DNA of 64,000 bases, taken from positions 273,262 to 337,261 of the forward strand of contig NZ_BMTO01000010.1 in the NCBI RefSeq assembly GCF_014649715.1. The letters run 5' to 3'. The notes under the pieces are model-generated. The model was not told where the DNA came from. It was given only the letters and a program-made list of their open reading frames with translations, and ran no database searches. The position numbers were made by a program, and so were the translations under genes. This DNA is from Streptomyces lateritius. Lineage in GTDB: Bacteria; Actinomycetota; Actinomycetes; Streptomycetales; Streptomycetaceae. Each line of letters starts with the position of its first letter. Positions within the stretch are counted from its first letter, which is position 1. Below, in pieces: positions 43,200 through 53,680 of this stretch.

Positions 43200-43409
43200 A
43201 TGTTCTGGATGGTCGCGCTGCTCGCATTCGACGGGCGGCAGTACGTCTACCGCGTGTACGCGCCGCGGGAAGCGCTGCCGGCCGACCTCTTCTGGGCCGC
43301 GTTCCACTGCCACGAGGAGACCGGCGGGCCCCGGGCCTCCGACCGGTTCGACGCCGCGCGGATGTGGTGGATCGGTGACACAGAAGAACTGACGGTTCAT
43401 CAGTATTGA
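43200..43409 (+). CDS. Small hypothetical protein (69 aa)
   Basis: A 69-residue frame with normal codon bias and balanced composition: MVALLAFDGRQYVYRVY, then APREALPADLFWAAFHCHEE and WWIGDTEELTVHQY. It is aromatic-rich and looks like a folded mini-protein rather than a shadow. The start may be ATG 43200 or ATG 43209; neither has a strong ribosome site. Function unknown. It precedes the SRPBCC gene by 77 bases on the same strand. Confidence 0.5.
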   Translation: MFWMVALLAFDGRQYVYRVYAPREALPADLFWAAFHCHEETGGPRASDRFDAARMWWIGDTEELTVHQY

Positions 43410-43486
43410 ATGTTGACGACCACCCGGCTACGTTCCGCGACACCGGATCCCGACGACGACACGTGAACGCGTGGAGGGGTGGTCGC

Positions 43487-43915
43487 ATGGCCGAAGTCAG
43501 TGCCGAGGCGCGGATCGACGCGCCGACCGAGAAGGTCTGGGCCCAGCTGACGGACTTCACCTCGTACGGCGAGTGGAACGCCACCCACACGAACTTCCCG
43601 AACGGCGGCCCCGCCACGCTGGAGGAGGGCGCCACCTTCGCCGAGAACATGAAGCTGATGGGGTTCCCCGCGGAGGTGACGTGGACGGTCGAGGAACTCG
43701 AGACGACCCGGGTGCTGGCGATCCGCGGCAAGGGCCCGATGGGCGTCAACGTCGGTACCCGCTACTCGCTCGCGGCGGACGGGGAGGCCACGACCCTCCG
43801 GATCGACGGGGAGTTCACCGGCGCGGCCGTCTCGCTGATGGCGGGCAAGCTGAAGGACTCCGCCACCGCGGCGCTGAACGAGTCGCTGCGCAAACTGGCC
43901 GGCCTGGTGACCTGA
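43487..43915 (+). CDS. SRPBCC-fold protein (Polyketide_cyc2/Rv0910-like)
   Basis: The 142-residue protein begins MAEVSAEARIDAPTEKVWAQLTDF, the classic SRPBCC entry strand and helix, and ends with a long C-terminal helix (LKDSATAALNESLRKLAG). The fold makes a deep ligand pocket for lipids or aromatic compounds. Close relatives are annotated as Rv0910-like toxin-type proteins, but no antitoxin gene is adjacent. ATG 43487 follows GGAGGGG. Confidence 0.85.
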   Translation: MAEVSAEARIDAPTEKVWAQLTDFTSYGEWNATHTNFPNGGPATLEEGATFAENMKLMGFPAEVTWTVEELETTRVLAIRGKGPMGVNVGTRYSLAADGEATTLRIDGEFTGAAVSLMAGKLKDSATAALNESLRKLAGLVT

Positions 43916-43947
43916 CCCCCGCGCGCGAGCGACGACCGGCTCCGTAC

Positions 43948-43988
43948 GAGGAGGGGCCCTGCGGCGCGTCGCCGCAGGGCCCCTCCTC
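43948..43988. terminator. Very strong bidirectional hairpin
   Basis: GAGGAGGGGCCCTGCGGCG and its exact 19-base complement flank a CGT loop. It is placed between the convergent SRPBCC and PadR stop codons. Confidence 0.85.
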
Positions 43989-44007
43989 GCCGTCTCGTCC
44001 CGTCCGG

Positions 44008-44661
44008 TCAGTGCTCGTCGGCCAGGATCAGGTACAGCTTCTTGCGGGCCTCGTTGATGACCTCGACCGCCTTCCGCCGCTGGTCGGCACTGCCGGTCTT
44101 CCAGACCTGCCCGAACGCCTCCATCAGACCGAAGCCGGCCTGTCGGATCTCGTTCAGCGCCTCCCAGTCGACACCGCGCCCGGCGTCCTCCCAGGGGGCC
44201 TCCGGCCCCGACTCGGCCTCGGCGCGGCCGGCGTCGGTGAGCGTGAACAGCTTCTTGCCGCCCTCACTCTCGCTGGCGATGAGGCCCTCGTCCTCGAGGA
44301 GCTGCAGGGTCGGGTAGACGGAGCCCGGGCTGGGCTTCCACGCCCCGCCGCTGCGCTCGCCGATCTCCCGGATCATCTCGTAACCGTGCATCGGGCGATC
44401 CTTCAGCAGGGCGAGGATCGAGGCGCGCACATCTCCGCGTCGCGCCCTGCCCCCGCCGCGGCCACGCCCGCCCCCGAAGGGGCCTCCCCCGAAGGGTCCG
44501 CCGCCGAAGCCCGGCCCGAAGGGGCCGAAGGCGGCGCGCCGCCGCTCGAAGTCACCGCGGTCGAACTCCCCGCGGCCGAACGCGCCGCGTCCGAAGTCGC
44601 CCCGACCGCGAGGGCCGGGTCCGCAGTCTCCATGTCCGTGTTCGTGTCCATGTGAACGCAT
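44008..44661 (-). CDS. PadR-family regulator with His/Gly-rich N-terminal tail
   Basis: The 217-residue protein has a PadR winged helix at about residues 78-160: LLKDRPMHGYEMIREIGERSGGAWKPSPGSVYPTLQLLEDEGLI. The C-terminal helix aids dimerisation. Residues 1-75 are an unusual extension: a His/Gly start (HGHEHGHG) followed by repeated GRG, DFGRG and GGGPFGG units. ATG 44661 follows GGAAGGAG. A CGATATATCG palindrome upstream suits autoregulation; the inducing signal is unknown. Confidence 0.88.
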   Translation of the reverse strand: MRSHGHEHGHGDCGPGPRGRGDFGRGAFGRGEFDRGDFERRRAAFGPFGPGFGGGPFGGGPFGGGRGRGGGRARRGDVRASILALLKDRPMHGYEMIREIGERSGGAWKPSPGSVYPTLQLLEDEGLIASESEGGKKLFTLTDAGRAEAESGPEAPWEDAGRGVDWEALNEIRQAGFGLMEAFGQVWKTGSADQRRKAVEVINEARKKLYLILADEH

Positions 44662-44711
44662 CGCAACGCTCCTTCCATCGGGTACATCGTCGAACTGTCG
44701 CGATGCCTCAA

Positions 44712-44721
44712 CGATATATCG
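44712..44721. promoter_or_regulatory. CGATATATCG palindrome upstream of padR-like gene
   Basis: A perfect AT-centred 10-base palindrome 50 bases upstream of the PadR start, in GC-rich sequence. PadR proteins bind AT-rich dyads, and it overlaps a plausible -10 region. Assignment is by position. Confidence 0.45.
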
Positions 44722-44883
44722 GAACACTTCTTGTGCCAAGTGTCCCGCACCACGGGATCGACCTCAGGAGCGACCCAGAGACGGCCCCCGGACCGGTCCA
44801 GAGACGAGCCGACCCCGGACCGGGTCCACTCCCCCGGAATTGGCCTTGGCCTGCGGCTTCGCCCCGCCGGTACGGTCCCTGAC

Positions 44884-45693
44884 ATGCGGATCCGAATCGT
44901 CGACGCCTTCACCGACCGTCCCTTCTCCGGCAACCCGGCAGGGGTTCTCCTCCTCGACTCCTTCCCGGACGACCACTGGCTCCAGAAGGTGGCCGCCGAG
45001 GTCAACCTCTCCGAGACCGCCTTCGCCCACCCCCTCCCGGCGGGCGGCGAGGCCGACTGGGCCCTGCGCTGGTTCACCCCGTCCACCGAGGTCGACATGT
45101 GCGGCCACGCCACGCTCGCCACCGCGCACGTCCTGCACACCACCGGGCTCGCCACCGGGACGGTCCGGTTCGCCGCCCGCTGCGGCATCCTCGGCGCCAC
45201 CGCCGAGGACGACTCCACCATCACCATGGACTTCCCGACCTCGTCGCTGACGCCTGTCACGGCTCCGGACGGCCTGGCGGAGGCGCTGGGCACGGAGGTC
45301 GTGTCCGTCCACGGCACCGCGGCCCACATCGGCGACCTCGTCGTCGAGCTGCGCGACGAGGCCGCCGTCCGCTCCCTCGACCCGGACTTCGCCGCCCTCA
45401 CGCACCTCTCGGAGCGGGGCGTCATAACCACCGCCGCCGCCGAACGGCCCGAGCGCGGCTACGACTTCGCCTCCCGTTGCTTCTTTCCCCGCGTCGGCAT
45501 CGACGAGGACCCGGTCACCGGCAGCGCCCACACCGCCCTCGCCCCGTTCTGGTCGGCGCGCCTCGGCCGCGACGAGCTCACCGGCTTCCAGGGCGGCGCC
45601 CGCACCGGCATCGTCCGCACCCGCCTGCACGGCGACCGCACCCTGCTGACCGGCCACGCGGTCACAGTCATCGACGGCGAGCTGCACGCCTGA
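44884..45693 (+). CDS. PhzF-family isomerase/epimerase
   Basis: A 269-residue protein of the PhzF fold (two diaminopimelate-epimerase-like halves). RPFSGNPAGV (about residues 13-22), NLSETAF with the catalytic Glu, EVDMCGHAT near 70 and DEDPVTGSAH near 210 are the family signatures. PhzF isomerises 2,3-dihydro-3-hydroxyanthranilate in phenazine synthesis, but most homologues, including those outside phenazine clusters like this one, have unknown substrates. It ends just before a strong hairpin. Confidence 0.9.
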   Translation: MRIRIVDAFTDRPFSGNPAGVLLLDSFPDDHWLQKVAAEVNLSETAFAHPLPAGGEADWALRWFTPSTEVDMCGHATLATAHVLHTTGLATGTVRFAARCGILGATAEDDSTITMDFPTSSLTPVTAPDGLAEALGTEVVSVHGTAAHIGDLVVELRDEAAVRSLDPDFAALTHLSERGVITTAAAERPERGYDFASRCFFPRVGIDEDPVTGSAHTALAPFWSARLGRDELTGFQGGARTGIVRTRLHGDRTLLTGHAVTVIDGELHA

Positions 45694-45731
45694 CCCGGCC
45701 CGCACCCCCACCCCCCGCACCCCGCACACGA

Positions 45732-45767
45732 CGAAGGGGCGTACGGCCGTCGCCGTACGCCCCTTCG
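45732..45767. terminator. Strong bidirectional hairpin
   Basis: CGAAGGGGCGTACGGC and its exact complement enclose a CGTC loop (16-bp stem). It is located between the convergent PhzF and CPBP stop codons. Confidence 0.85.
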
Positions 45768-45793
45768 CTTCGCACTCCCGCTCTCGCTCCCGC

Positions 45794-46606
45794 CTACGCG
45801 GTGGGCAGCCAGCCGACCTTCCCGGCCAGCAGCCCGTATCCGACGAAGGCCACGATGTCGAGCAGCGCGTGCGCCACCACCAGCGGCCCCACCCGCCCCC
45901 ACCTGCGGTAGAGCCATACGAAGACGACGCCCATGACGACGTTCCCGATGAAGCCGCCGATCCCCTGGTAGAGGTGGTACGAGCCGCGCAGCACCGAGCT
46001 CGCGACCAGGGCGGCCATCGGCGTCCACCCCAACTGCCCCAGCCTGCGCAGCAGGTAGCCGACGACGATGACCTCCTCCAGTACGGAGTTCTGCACCGCC
46101 GACAGGATCAGGACGGGGTACTTCCACCACACATCCGGCAGCGACTCGGGCACCACGGTCAGGTTGAAGCCCGCCGCTCGCGCCACCAGGTAGAAGGCGA
46201 GGCCGGCGCTGCCGATCCCGGCGGCGACGAGCGCGCCGCGCGCCAGGTCCGGCCACGGCCTGGACCGGTCGAAGCCGATGACCTTGAGCCCCGCCCCCTC
46301 ACGCACCAGCAGATGCGCGACGAGCAGGACGGGGATCAGTGCCGAGGCGATCCCGAAGAGCTGCCAGGCGAGGTCGAGCCACGGCCGGCCGGGCGCGTAC
46401 GAGCCGTTCAGCGTCGCCGCCTGATCCTTGAGACCGCCCGGCTTGGTCAGCGAGCCGAGGAAGCTGATGAGCGCCGAGACGCCGCTGGCCCCGAGCGAGA
46501 GCGCGAGCACGAGCACCGTCTCGGAGCGCAGGATCCTGCGCGGCATGCCCTCGGGGGGAAGAGAATCGGCGACCACTCGTTGATCCGACACCACACCTGT
46601 CTCCAC
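45794..46606 (-). CDS. CPBP-family intramembrane metalloprotease
   Basis: A 270-residue membrane protein with the Abi/CAAX protease signature: EEVIVVGYLLRR (near residue 175, the EExxxR motif), LRGSYHLYQG (the His motif) and GNVVMGVVF. About eight hydrophobic segments are visible. Relatives process prenylated proteins or bacteriocins or act in self-immunity; no bacteriocin gene is adjacent. The start ATG 46606 gives a short charged N-terminus. Confidence 0.88.
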   Translation of the reverse strand: METGVVSDQRVVADSLPPEGMPRRILRSETVLVLALSLGASGVSALISFLGSLTKPGGLKDQAATLNGSYAPGRPWLDLAWQLFGIASALIPVLLVAHLLVREGAGLKVIGFDRSRPWPDLARGALVAAGIGSAGLAFYLVARAAGFNLTVVPESLPDVWWKYPVLILSAVQNSVLEEVIVVGYLLRRLGQLGWTPMAALVASSVLRGSYHLYQGIGGFIGNVVMGVVFVWLYRRWGRVGPLVVAHALLDIVAFVGYGLLAGKVGWLPTA

Positions 46607-46723
46607 TTCCCCATCGCTTTCCGGGTACGGAGATCATGCGCGACGAGCCTGTGCGGACGCCATTCCGGTGCCCGGCCGCCGTTCCCCGGCAAGGGGTGCC
46701 GCTCCCGCCCCCCTCGCGCCGCC

Positions 46724-48223
46724 TCAGTCGATCCCCACCGGCCAGGTGTGCACCGGCTCCCCCGCGTGCATCAGCTCGGCGTACCGGCGGGTCGTCGCCG
46801 CGAGGGCCGCGTCACGGTCGAGGCCGGCCTCCAGCGCCTTGTGGAAGGTGTCGGCCTGCCAGGAGGCGCCGTTCACCCGCGCCCGGCAGCGCTCCTCGAT
46901 CACCCCGAGGTAGAAGTCCCGGTCGGCGGCCTCGACGTGCCAGGCGTCGAGCCCCGCCGCGGCCAGCGGCAGCAGTTCGTCGAGGACGAGGCGTACGGCG
47001 GGGATGCTCGCCACCCCGCCCGACCGGCCCGGGCGCGGCCAGCGCAGCTCCGACTCGATCCCGTGGCGGCAGGCGGCGTCGAAGTTCGCGGCGGCGTCCT
47101 CGAACGGCAGCCGCTTCCACACCGGTCGCGTTTCCTCGGCGAGCGCCCTGACGAGCCCGTAGTAGAAGGCCGCGTTGGCGACGACGTCGGTGACGGTCGG
47201 CCCGGCCGGCAGCACCCTGTTCTCGACCCGCAGGTGCGGGACGCCGTCCACCCACCCGTACACCGGGCGGTTCCAGCGGTAGACCGTGCCGTTGTGGAGG
47301 ACGAGTTCCTGCAGCCGCGGCACCCCGCCCCGGTCGAGGACGAGGAGCGGGTCTTCCTCGTCGCAGATCGGGAGCAGCGGGGGGAAGTACCGCAGGTTCT
47401 CCTCGAAGAGGTCGTACGCGGAGTCCACCCACCGCTCCCCGAACCAGGTCCGGGGCCGTACGCCCTGTGCCTGGAGTTCGGGCGGTCTGGTGTCCGTGGC
47501 CTGCTGGAAGAGCGGCGGCCGCGACTCCCGCCACAGCTCGTGACCGAAGAGGAACGGTGAGTTGGCGCCGACGGCGATCTGGACCGCCGCCACGGCCTGC
47601 GCCGCGTTCCACACCGCGGCGAACCGGGCGGGCGTGACCTGGAGGTGCAGCTGCACGGAGGTGCACGCCGCCTCGGGAACGATCGACGTCGACGTGCACG
47701 TCAGCCGCTCCACGCCCTGGATGTCGAGCACGAAGTCCTCGCCCCGCGCGGCGACGATCTGGTCGTTGAGAAGGGTGTAGCGGTCGACGGCGGAGAGATT
47801 CTCGAAGACGAGATCCCGTTGCGCGAGCGTGGGAAGAATTCCGATCATGACCACGCCCGCGTCGACTTCGCGGGCCTTGCGGTCGGCATATCCCAGACCG
47901 GTTCTGAGCTCCTCCGCGAGCCGGTCGAAAACCCGGCCGCCGAGACGGTGCGGAGCGATGTTCACTTCGAGATTGAACATTCCGAGTTCCGTCTGGAAAT
48001 CCGGACTCGCGATCCGGTCGAGCACCTCCCCATTCACCATCCGGGGCATGCCGTCGGCTCCCGCCAGATTGAGTTCGATCTCCAGGCCCATCAGATTCCT
48101 CGGCCGGTCGAACCTCTTGTCCGCCAAGAGCCTCGCGAGCCCCGCCAGACACTGCTGGAGCTTTCTCCGGTATCGCTGGCGATCGGACAGGCCGAACCCG
48201 TCTGCCACGACCTTCTCGCCCAT
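46724..48223 (-). CDS. Glutamate-cysteine-ligase-family protein
   Basis: A 499-residue protein of the GCS2/YbdK-like carboxylate-amine ligase family. NLMGLEIELNLAG (about residues 36-48) has the metal-binding Glu-x-Glu, and LGMFNLEVNIAPH (near 70) and the later LRVENRVLPAGPTVTD complete the active site. Actinomycetes use mycothiol rather than glutathione, so the product may be another gamma-glutamyl compound. ATG 48223 follows GGGAGGG. It stands alone with a 480-base, AT-richer leader. Confidence 0.88.
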   Translation of the reverse strand: MGEKVVADGFGLSDRQRYRRKLQQCLAGLARLLADKRFDRPRNLMGLEIELNLAGADGMPRMVNGEVLDRIASPDFQTELGMFNLEVNIAPHRLGGRVFDRLAEELRTGLGYADRKAREVDAGVVMIGILPTLAQRDLVFENLSAVDRYTLLNDQIVAARGEDFVLDIQGVERLTCTSTSIVPEAACTSVQLHLQVTPARFAAVWNAAQAVAAVQIAVGANSPFLFGHELWRESRPPLFQQATDTRPPELQAQGVRPRTWFGERWVDSAYDLFEENLRYFPPLLPICDEEDPLLVLDRGGVPRLQELVLHNGTVYRWNRPVYGWVDGVPHLRVENRVLPAGPTVTDVVANAAFYYGLVRALAEETRPVWKRLPFEDAAANFDAACRHGIESELRWPRPGRSGGVASIPAVRLVLDELLPLAAAGLDAWHVEAADRDFYLGVIEERCRARVNGASWQADTFHKALEAGLDRDAALAATTRRYAELMHAGEPVHTWPVGID

Positions 48224-48702
48224 CGAAGCGTCCCTCCCGATTCTCGGCAGCGGCGACGGCCGCGCGCGTCTCGGACGATGATGCCCAGCACGATTGATCC
48301 ATAACGCCTGCGGGGCGACCCCGTCGAGCGATAGGCTGGAGGAAGCACCCGCCCGGCACATCCCGATGGCACCTGGCTAAAGACATATTCCAGAGTCATA
48401 ATTGCCGGAAGGGTGGGATCGCTATTCGGCCGTCCGCATCCGTGACGACGCCGCAGGCAGACGAGGCGCACCCGCCCGGAAGCCACCGAATCACCCCATA
48501 AACAAGGCCGGATGAGGTCTTGCCCGCAATATCGGCGACCGCTAGCGGAAACAATGCGTGAACACGTCTCGTATAAACTCCGCTGACGAGGCAGAGTGTT
48601 GGCGCCCGGCCATGGCCTCATGGCCCCTCCGGCCCGGCAGCTGACAGCGCCGTCGTACCTGCCCACGCGTCACCGTGTCTCCTGAGTGAGAGGCGACCCA
48701 CC
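48224..48702. other. Long divergent intergenic region, relatively AT-rich
   Basis: 479 bases between the divergent GCS-like and hypothetical genes. The central part (about 48380-48420 and 48495-48590) is notably AT-richer than the window and should hold both promoters; a TATAAACT box is visible near 48572. I see no recognisable RNA, hairpin or gene in it. Confidence 0.5.
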
Positions 48703-49302
48703 ATGCTCCGACCCTCCCCGGCCCCTGCGCCGGCCCTGCGCAGTGTTCTCGCGGCCCTCGGTTCCCCCACCGCCGTCCGCGAGGCGCGAACTCCCGCTCT
48801 CAGGTCCGCCCAGGGGCCGCTGAGCCCCGAGCTGCCCCTGCCCGTCCATGTCCTCGACGTACGGGACCAGGTCGTGCCGCCGGGGCAGGCACCGCGCACA
48901 CGGCTCGCCGCCTGGCGATTCCTCATCCGGAGCACCGACCGGACCGTCGCGGCCGCCGACACGATGCTCACCCCCGACGGCTGGTCCTTCTCGCACTTCT
49001 TCGAGGGTCCCTACATCACCGCCACGGAGCGGGCCCTGCTCCACGCGGAGGCGCTGCCCACCCCGTACCAGCCGCGTCTGCTCTCCGTACCGGAGCTGTA
49101 CATGCTCACGCTCTGGCTCCACGGCGACACGGAGGCGGACGGCGCCTCGGCCACACTGGACCCGGCCGACCTGCTCGTCCCGCTCGCTCCCGCGCCGCCG
49201 GGCATCGCCGCCCACCGCCCGCACCGCGTCGCGGACCTCCTGCCCGTCCTGACCCTGCGCGTCACGTCGCCGCCTCTGCTGGGCTCCCCGGCGCCGGCCT
49301 GA
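48703..49302 (+). CDS. Hypothetical protein (199 aa)
   Basis: A 199-residue protein without recognised domains. The first 45 residues are Ala/Pro/Leu-rich. The middle (LAAWRFLIRSTDRTVAAADT, HFFEGPYITATERALLHAEAL) looks globular, and MLTLWLHGD is followed by a Pro-rich end. Codon use fits the neighbourhood, and a hairpin follows its stop by about 30 bases. The ATG at 48703 is preceded by GAGAGGCGACC. Function unknown. Confidence 0.75.
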   Translation: MLRPSPAPAPALRSVLAALGSPTAVREARTPALRSAQGPLSPELPLPVHVLDVRDQVVPPGQAPRTRLAAWRFLIRSTDRTVAAADTMLTPDGWSFSHFFEGPYITATERALLHAEALPTPYQPRLLSVPELYMLTLWLHGDTEADGASATLDPADLLVPLAPAPPGIAAHRPHRVADLLPVLTLRVTSPPLLGSPAPA

Positions 49303-49635
49303 TCCGTCTCACCCGGACACGCGCACGCCTCCCGCCCCGCGGCCGACCGGGCCGCGGGGCGCGATGCTGTCCGAACGCTCGCGTCGAACACCCCGCCCCG
49401 TACGGACTAGCCCACTGGGGCTACCCCGAACCACCCGAAGAGACCGCCCAGTTGAGCTGAACCGCCCGCGCGGGTGATACGTCTTCATGCAGTAGGAAGA
49501 GCTGCCGCGAAATACCTGCGGATCGACGTCCGTGGGGGAACACTGGACCAACCGAACCGACAACGGGGGGCGGCCATGAGCACCACACCGAGCCGCAGGA
49601 CACCACTCACCACGACGCAGCGAAAGAACCCACCC
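49303..49635. other. Intergenic region before the DUF5999 gene
   Basis: 333 bases holding the hairpin at 49333-49361 and, to its right, an AT-richer stretch near 49480-49520 that is probably the promoter. An in-frame ATG at 49576 with GGGGGG upstream could extend the next gene, but its codons (ACA, AGG, CGA, CCA) are atypical. Nothing else is seen. Confidence 0.45.
49333..49361. terminator. Hairpin after the 48703-49302 gene
   Basis: CGCCCCGCGGCC and its exact complement surround a GACCG loop (12-bp stem), 30 bases downstream of the stop codon. Confidence 0.75.
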
Positions 49636-49842
49636 ATGTGCCAGCACCAGCCAGCCTGTCCCACCGCCGACTCCGCCGACCGGGAGGCGGCCCGTCTGAT
49701 GGCACACCACCCCGAGCAGGGCTGGAGCCTGCTGTGCAACGGGGTCCTGCTCTTCGAGGACACCGGTGAACTGCTGCCCGACGGCCAGATCATCGCCCCG
49801 CACCGCCCTCTGACGGCGGGACGCGTCACGACCGCCGCCTGA
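49636..49842 (+). CDS. DUF5999-family small protein
   Basis: A 68-residue protein starting MCQHQPACPTADSADREAAR, the typical start of this actinomycete family, continuing with QGWSLLCNGVLLFEDTGELLPDG. The Cys-x-His-x4-Cys start could bind metal. The function is unknown; the family is very widespread and highly conserved in streptomycetes. ATG 49576 would add 20 residues and has a better ribosome site, but family alignment favours 49636. Confidence 0.78.
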   Translation: MCQHQPACPTADSADREAARLMAHHPEQGWSLLCNGVLLFEDTGELLPDGQIIAPHRPLTAGRVTTAA

Positions 49843-49913
49843 GGCGGAGGCGCCGGAGCGAATCAGGGTACGAGCGAGCACCGACGAGCGAGCACGTACG
49901 AGGTACACGACAA

Positions 49914-49948
49914 AGGGCCGGCCCGGAGGAGACCTCCGAACCGGCCCT
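49914..49948. terminator. Bidirectional hairpin between DUF5999 gene and gcvP
   Basis: AGGGCCGG-CC-CGGAGG pairs with CCTCCG-AA-CCGGCCCT around an AGA loop: a 14-bp stem with a 2x2 internal loop. It is located 21 bases past the gcvP stop and 72 past the DUF5999 stop. Confidence 0.75.
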
Positions 49949-49968
49949 GACTCATGCCCGGTTCATGC

Positions 49969-52854
<2,886 letters not shown>

Positions 52855-52924
52855 GTACGGAGGCCTCCTGGTCGTCACGACCTGCGAGGGGCACCACGGC
52901 GCGGGTGCCCGGACGGCCTCCCCC

Positions 52925-53131
52925 TCTGTCATCTCAACCTGAGAGCTTCACCGGCGCACGCCTGAGGGCACGCCGACTTTCACCGTCGGTGAGAGCGGAT
53001 GCCGTCGCAGCGTCCGCCCTGCTTTCCAGAGTGACCTCGTCCGTGCGGTACGGGGGCCTGAGAGATTCCGGGGAGGATTTGCTCCTTCGGCGCCTCCGAA
53101 AGGTTTCTCCGGAGGACTCTCCCGCACGGGG
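52925..53131 (-). ncRNA. Tandem glycine riboswitch upstream of gcvP
   Basis: Read on the minus strand, two consecutive aptamers show the glycine-riboswitch hallmarks. The first runs from GTGCGGGAGAG through CCGGAG and GGCGCCGAAGGAGCAA to AATCTCTCAGGC. The second runs from GTCACTCTGGAAAGC to CGCTCTCACCGACGGTGAAAG and ends GAAGCTCTCAGG. The P1 of aptamer 1 pairs GTGCGG with CCGCAC. It ends about 70 bases upstream of the gcvP start, the usual on-switch layout for glycine catabolism. Exact boundaries are approximate. Confidence 0.92.
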
Positions 53132-53248
53132 TCGACAGCCACAACCAGCCTACCAGCGCGGTTCCCGCTGCCATCGCTCAAGTGGCCGACATCCCAGATG
53201 TGCACTTTCGTAGTCTTTGACAAGCAGTCGCGACCTGTTGGAGGGACC

Positions 53249-53617
53249 GTGCAGACCGACATCGATCCGCGCAGCCTGATCGGCCGCAAGGCGTACGACC
53301 GCGACGGAAACAAGATCGGCACTGTGGACGAGGTGTATCTGGACGACGCGACCGGCGTACCGGAGTGGGCCGCGGTCCGCACGGGGCTGTTCGGCAGGGA
53401 CGCCTTCGTCCCGCTGGAGCCGAGCGAACTGATCGACGACGGCCTTCACGTCCCGTACGAGCGCTCCTTGATCAAGGACGCCCCGGACTTCGGTGTGGGC
53501 CGCCATCTGTCCCCGGAACAGGAACTCCAGCTGTACCGCCACTACGACATCGCCCTCCCCGCGCCCCCACCCCCGGACCACGACTTCGGCCGCCTGGCAG
53601 GCCGGGAAGAGGCCTGA
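53249..53617 (+). CDS. PRC-barrel domain protein
   Basis: A 122-residue protein with one PRC barrel (about residues 5-75: DPRSLIGRKAYDRDGNKIGTVDEVYLDDATG) and a short C-terminal tail. PRC barrels act in photosynthetic reaction centre H subunits and in RNA processing (RimM); solo streptomycete members have no known role. GTG 53249 follows GGAGGG. It is divergent from the gcvP riboswitch and convergent with dinB. Confidence 0.87.
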   Translation: MQTDIDPRSLIGRKAYDRDGNKIGTVDEVYLDDATGVPEWAAVRTGLFGRDAFVPLEPSELIDDGLHVPYERSLIKDAPDFGVGRHLSPEQELQLYRHYDIALPAPPPPDHDFGRLAGREEA

Positions 53618-53680
53618 GGGCCTTCCGCCGTTTCCCCGCCCCCGAGCGCCGTCGGCGCTGCCGCCGATGGCGCTGTGCCG

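Noticed and set aside
43487..43915. Toxin-antitoxin system suggested by the Rv0910-like annotation of SRPBCC relatives
   Set aside because: No antitoxin-type gene lies next to it; the 69-residue upstream protein has no DNA-binding or antitoxin features.
44884..45693. Phenazine biosynthesis suggested by the PhzF homologue
   Set aside because: No other phz genes are present, and PhzF-family proteins are common outside phenazine clusters.
48224..48702. Possible riboswitch in the long leader of the GCS-like gene
   Set aside because: No conserved riboswitch motif could be identified by eye; only AT-rich promoter-like sequence.
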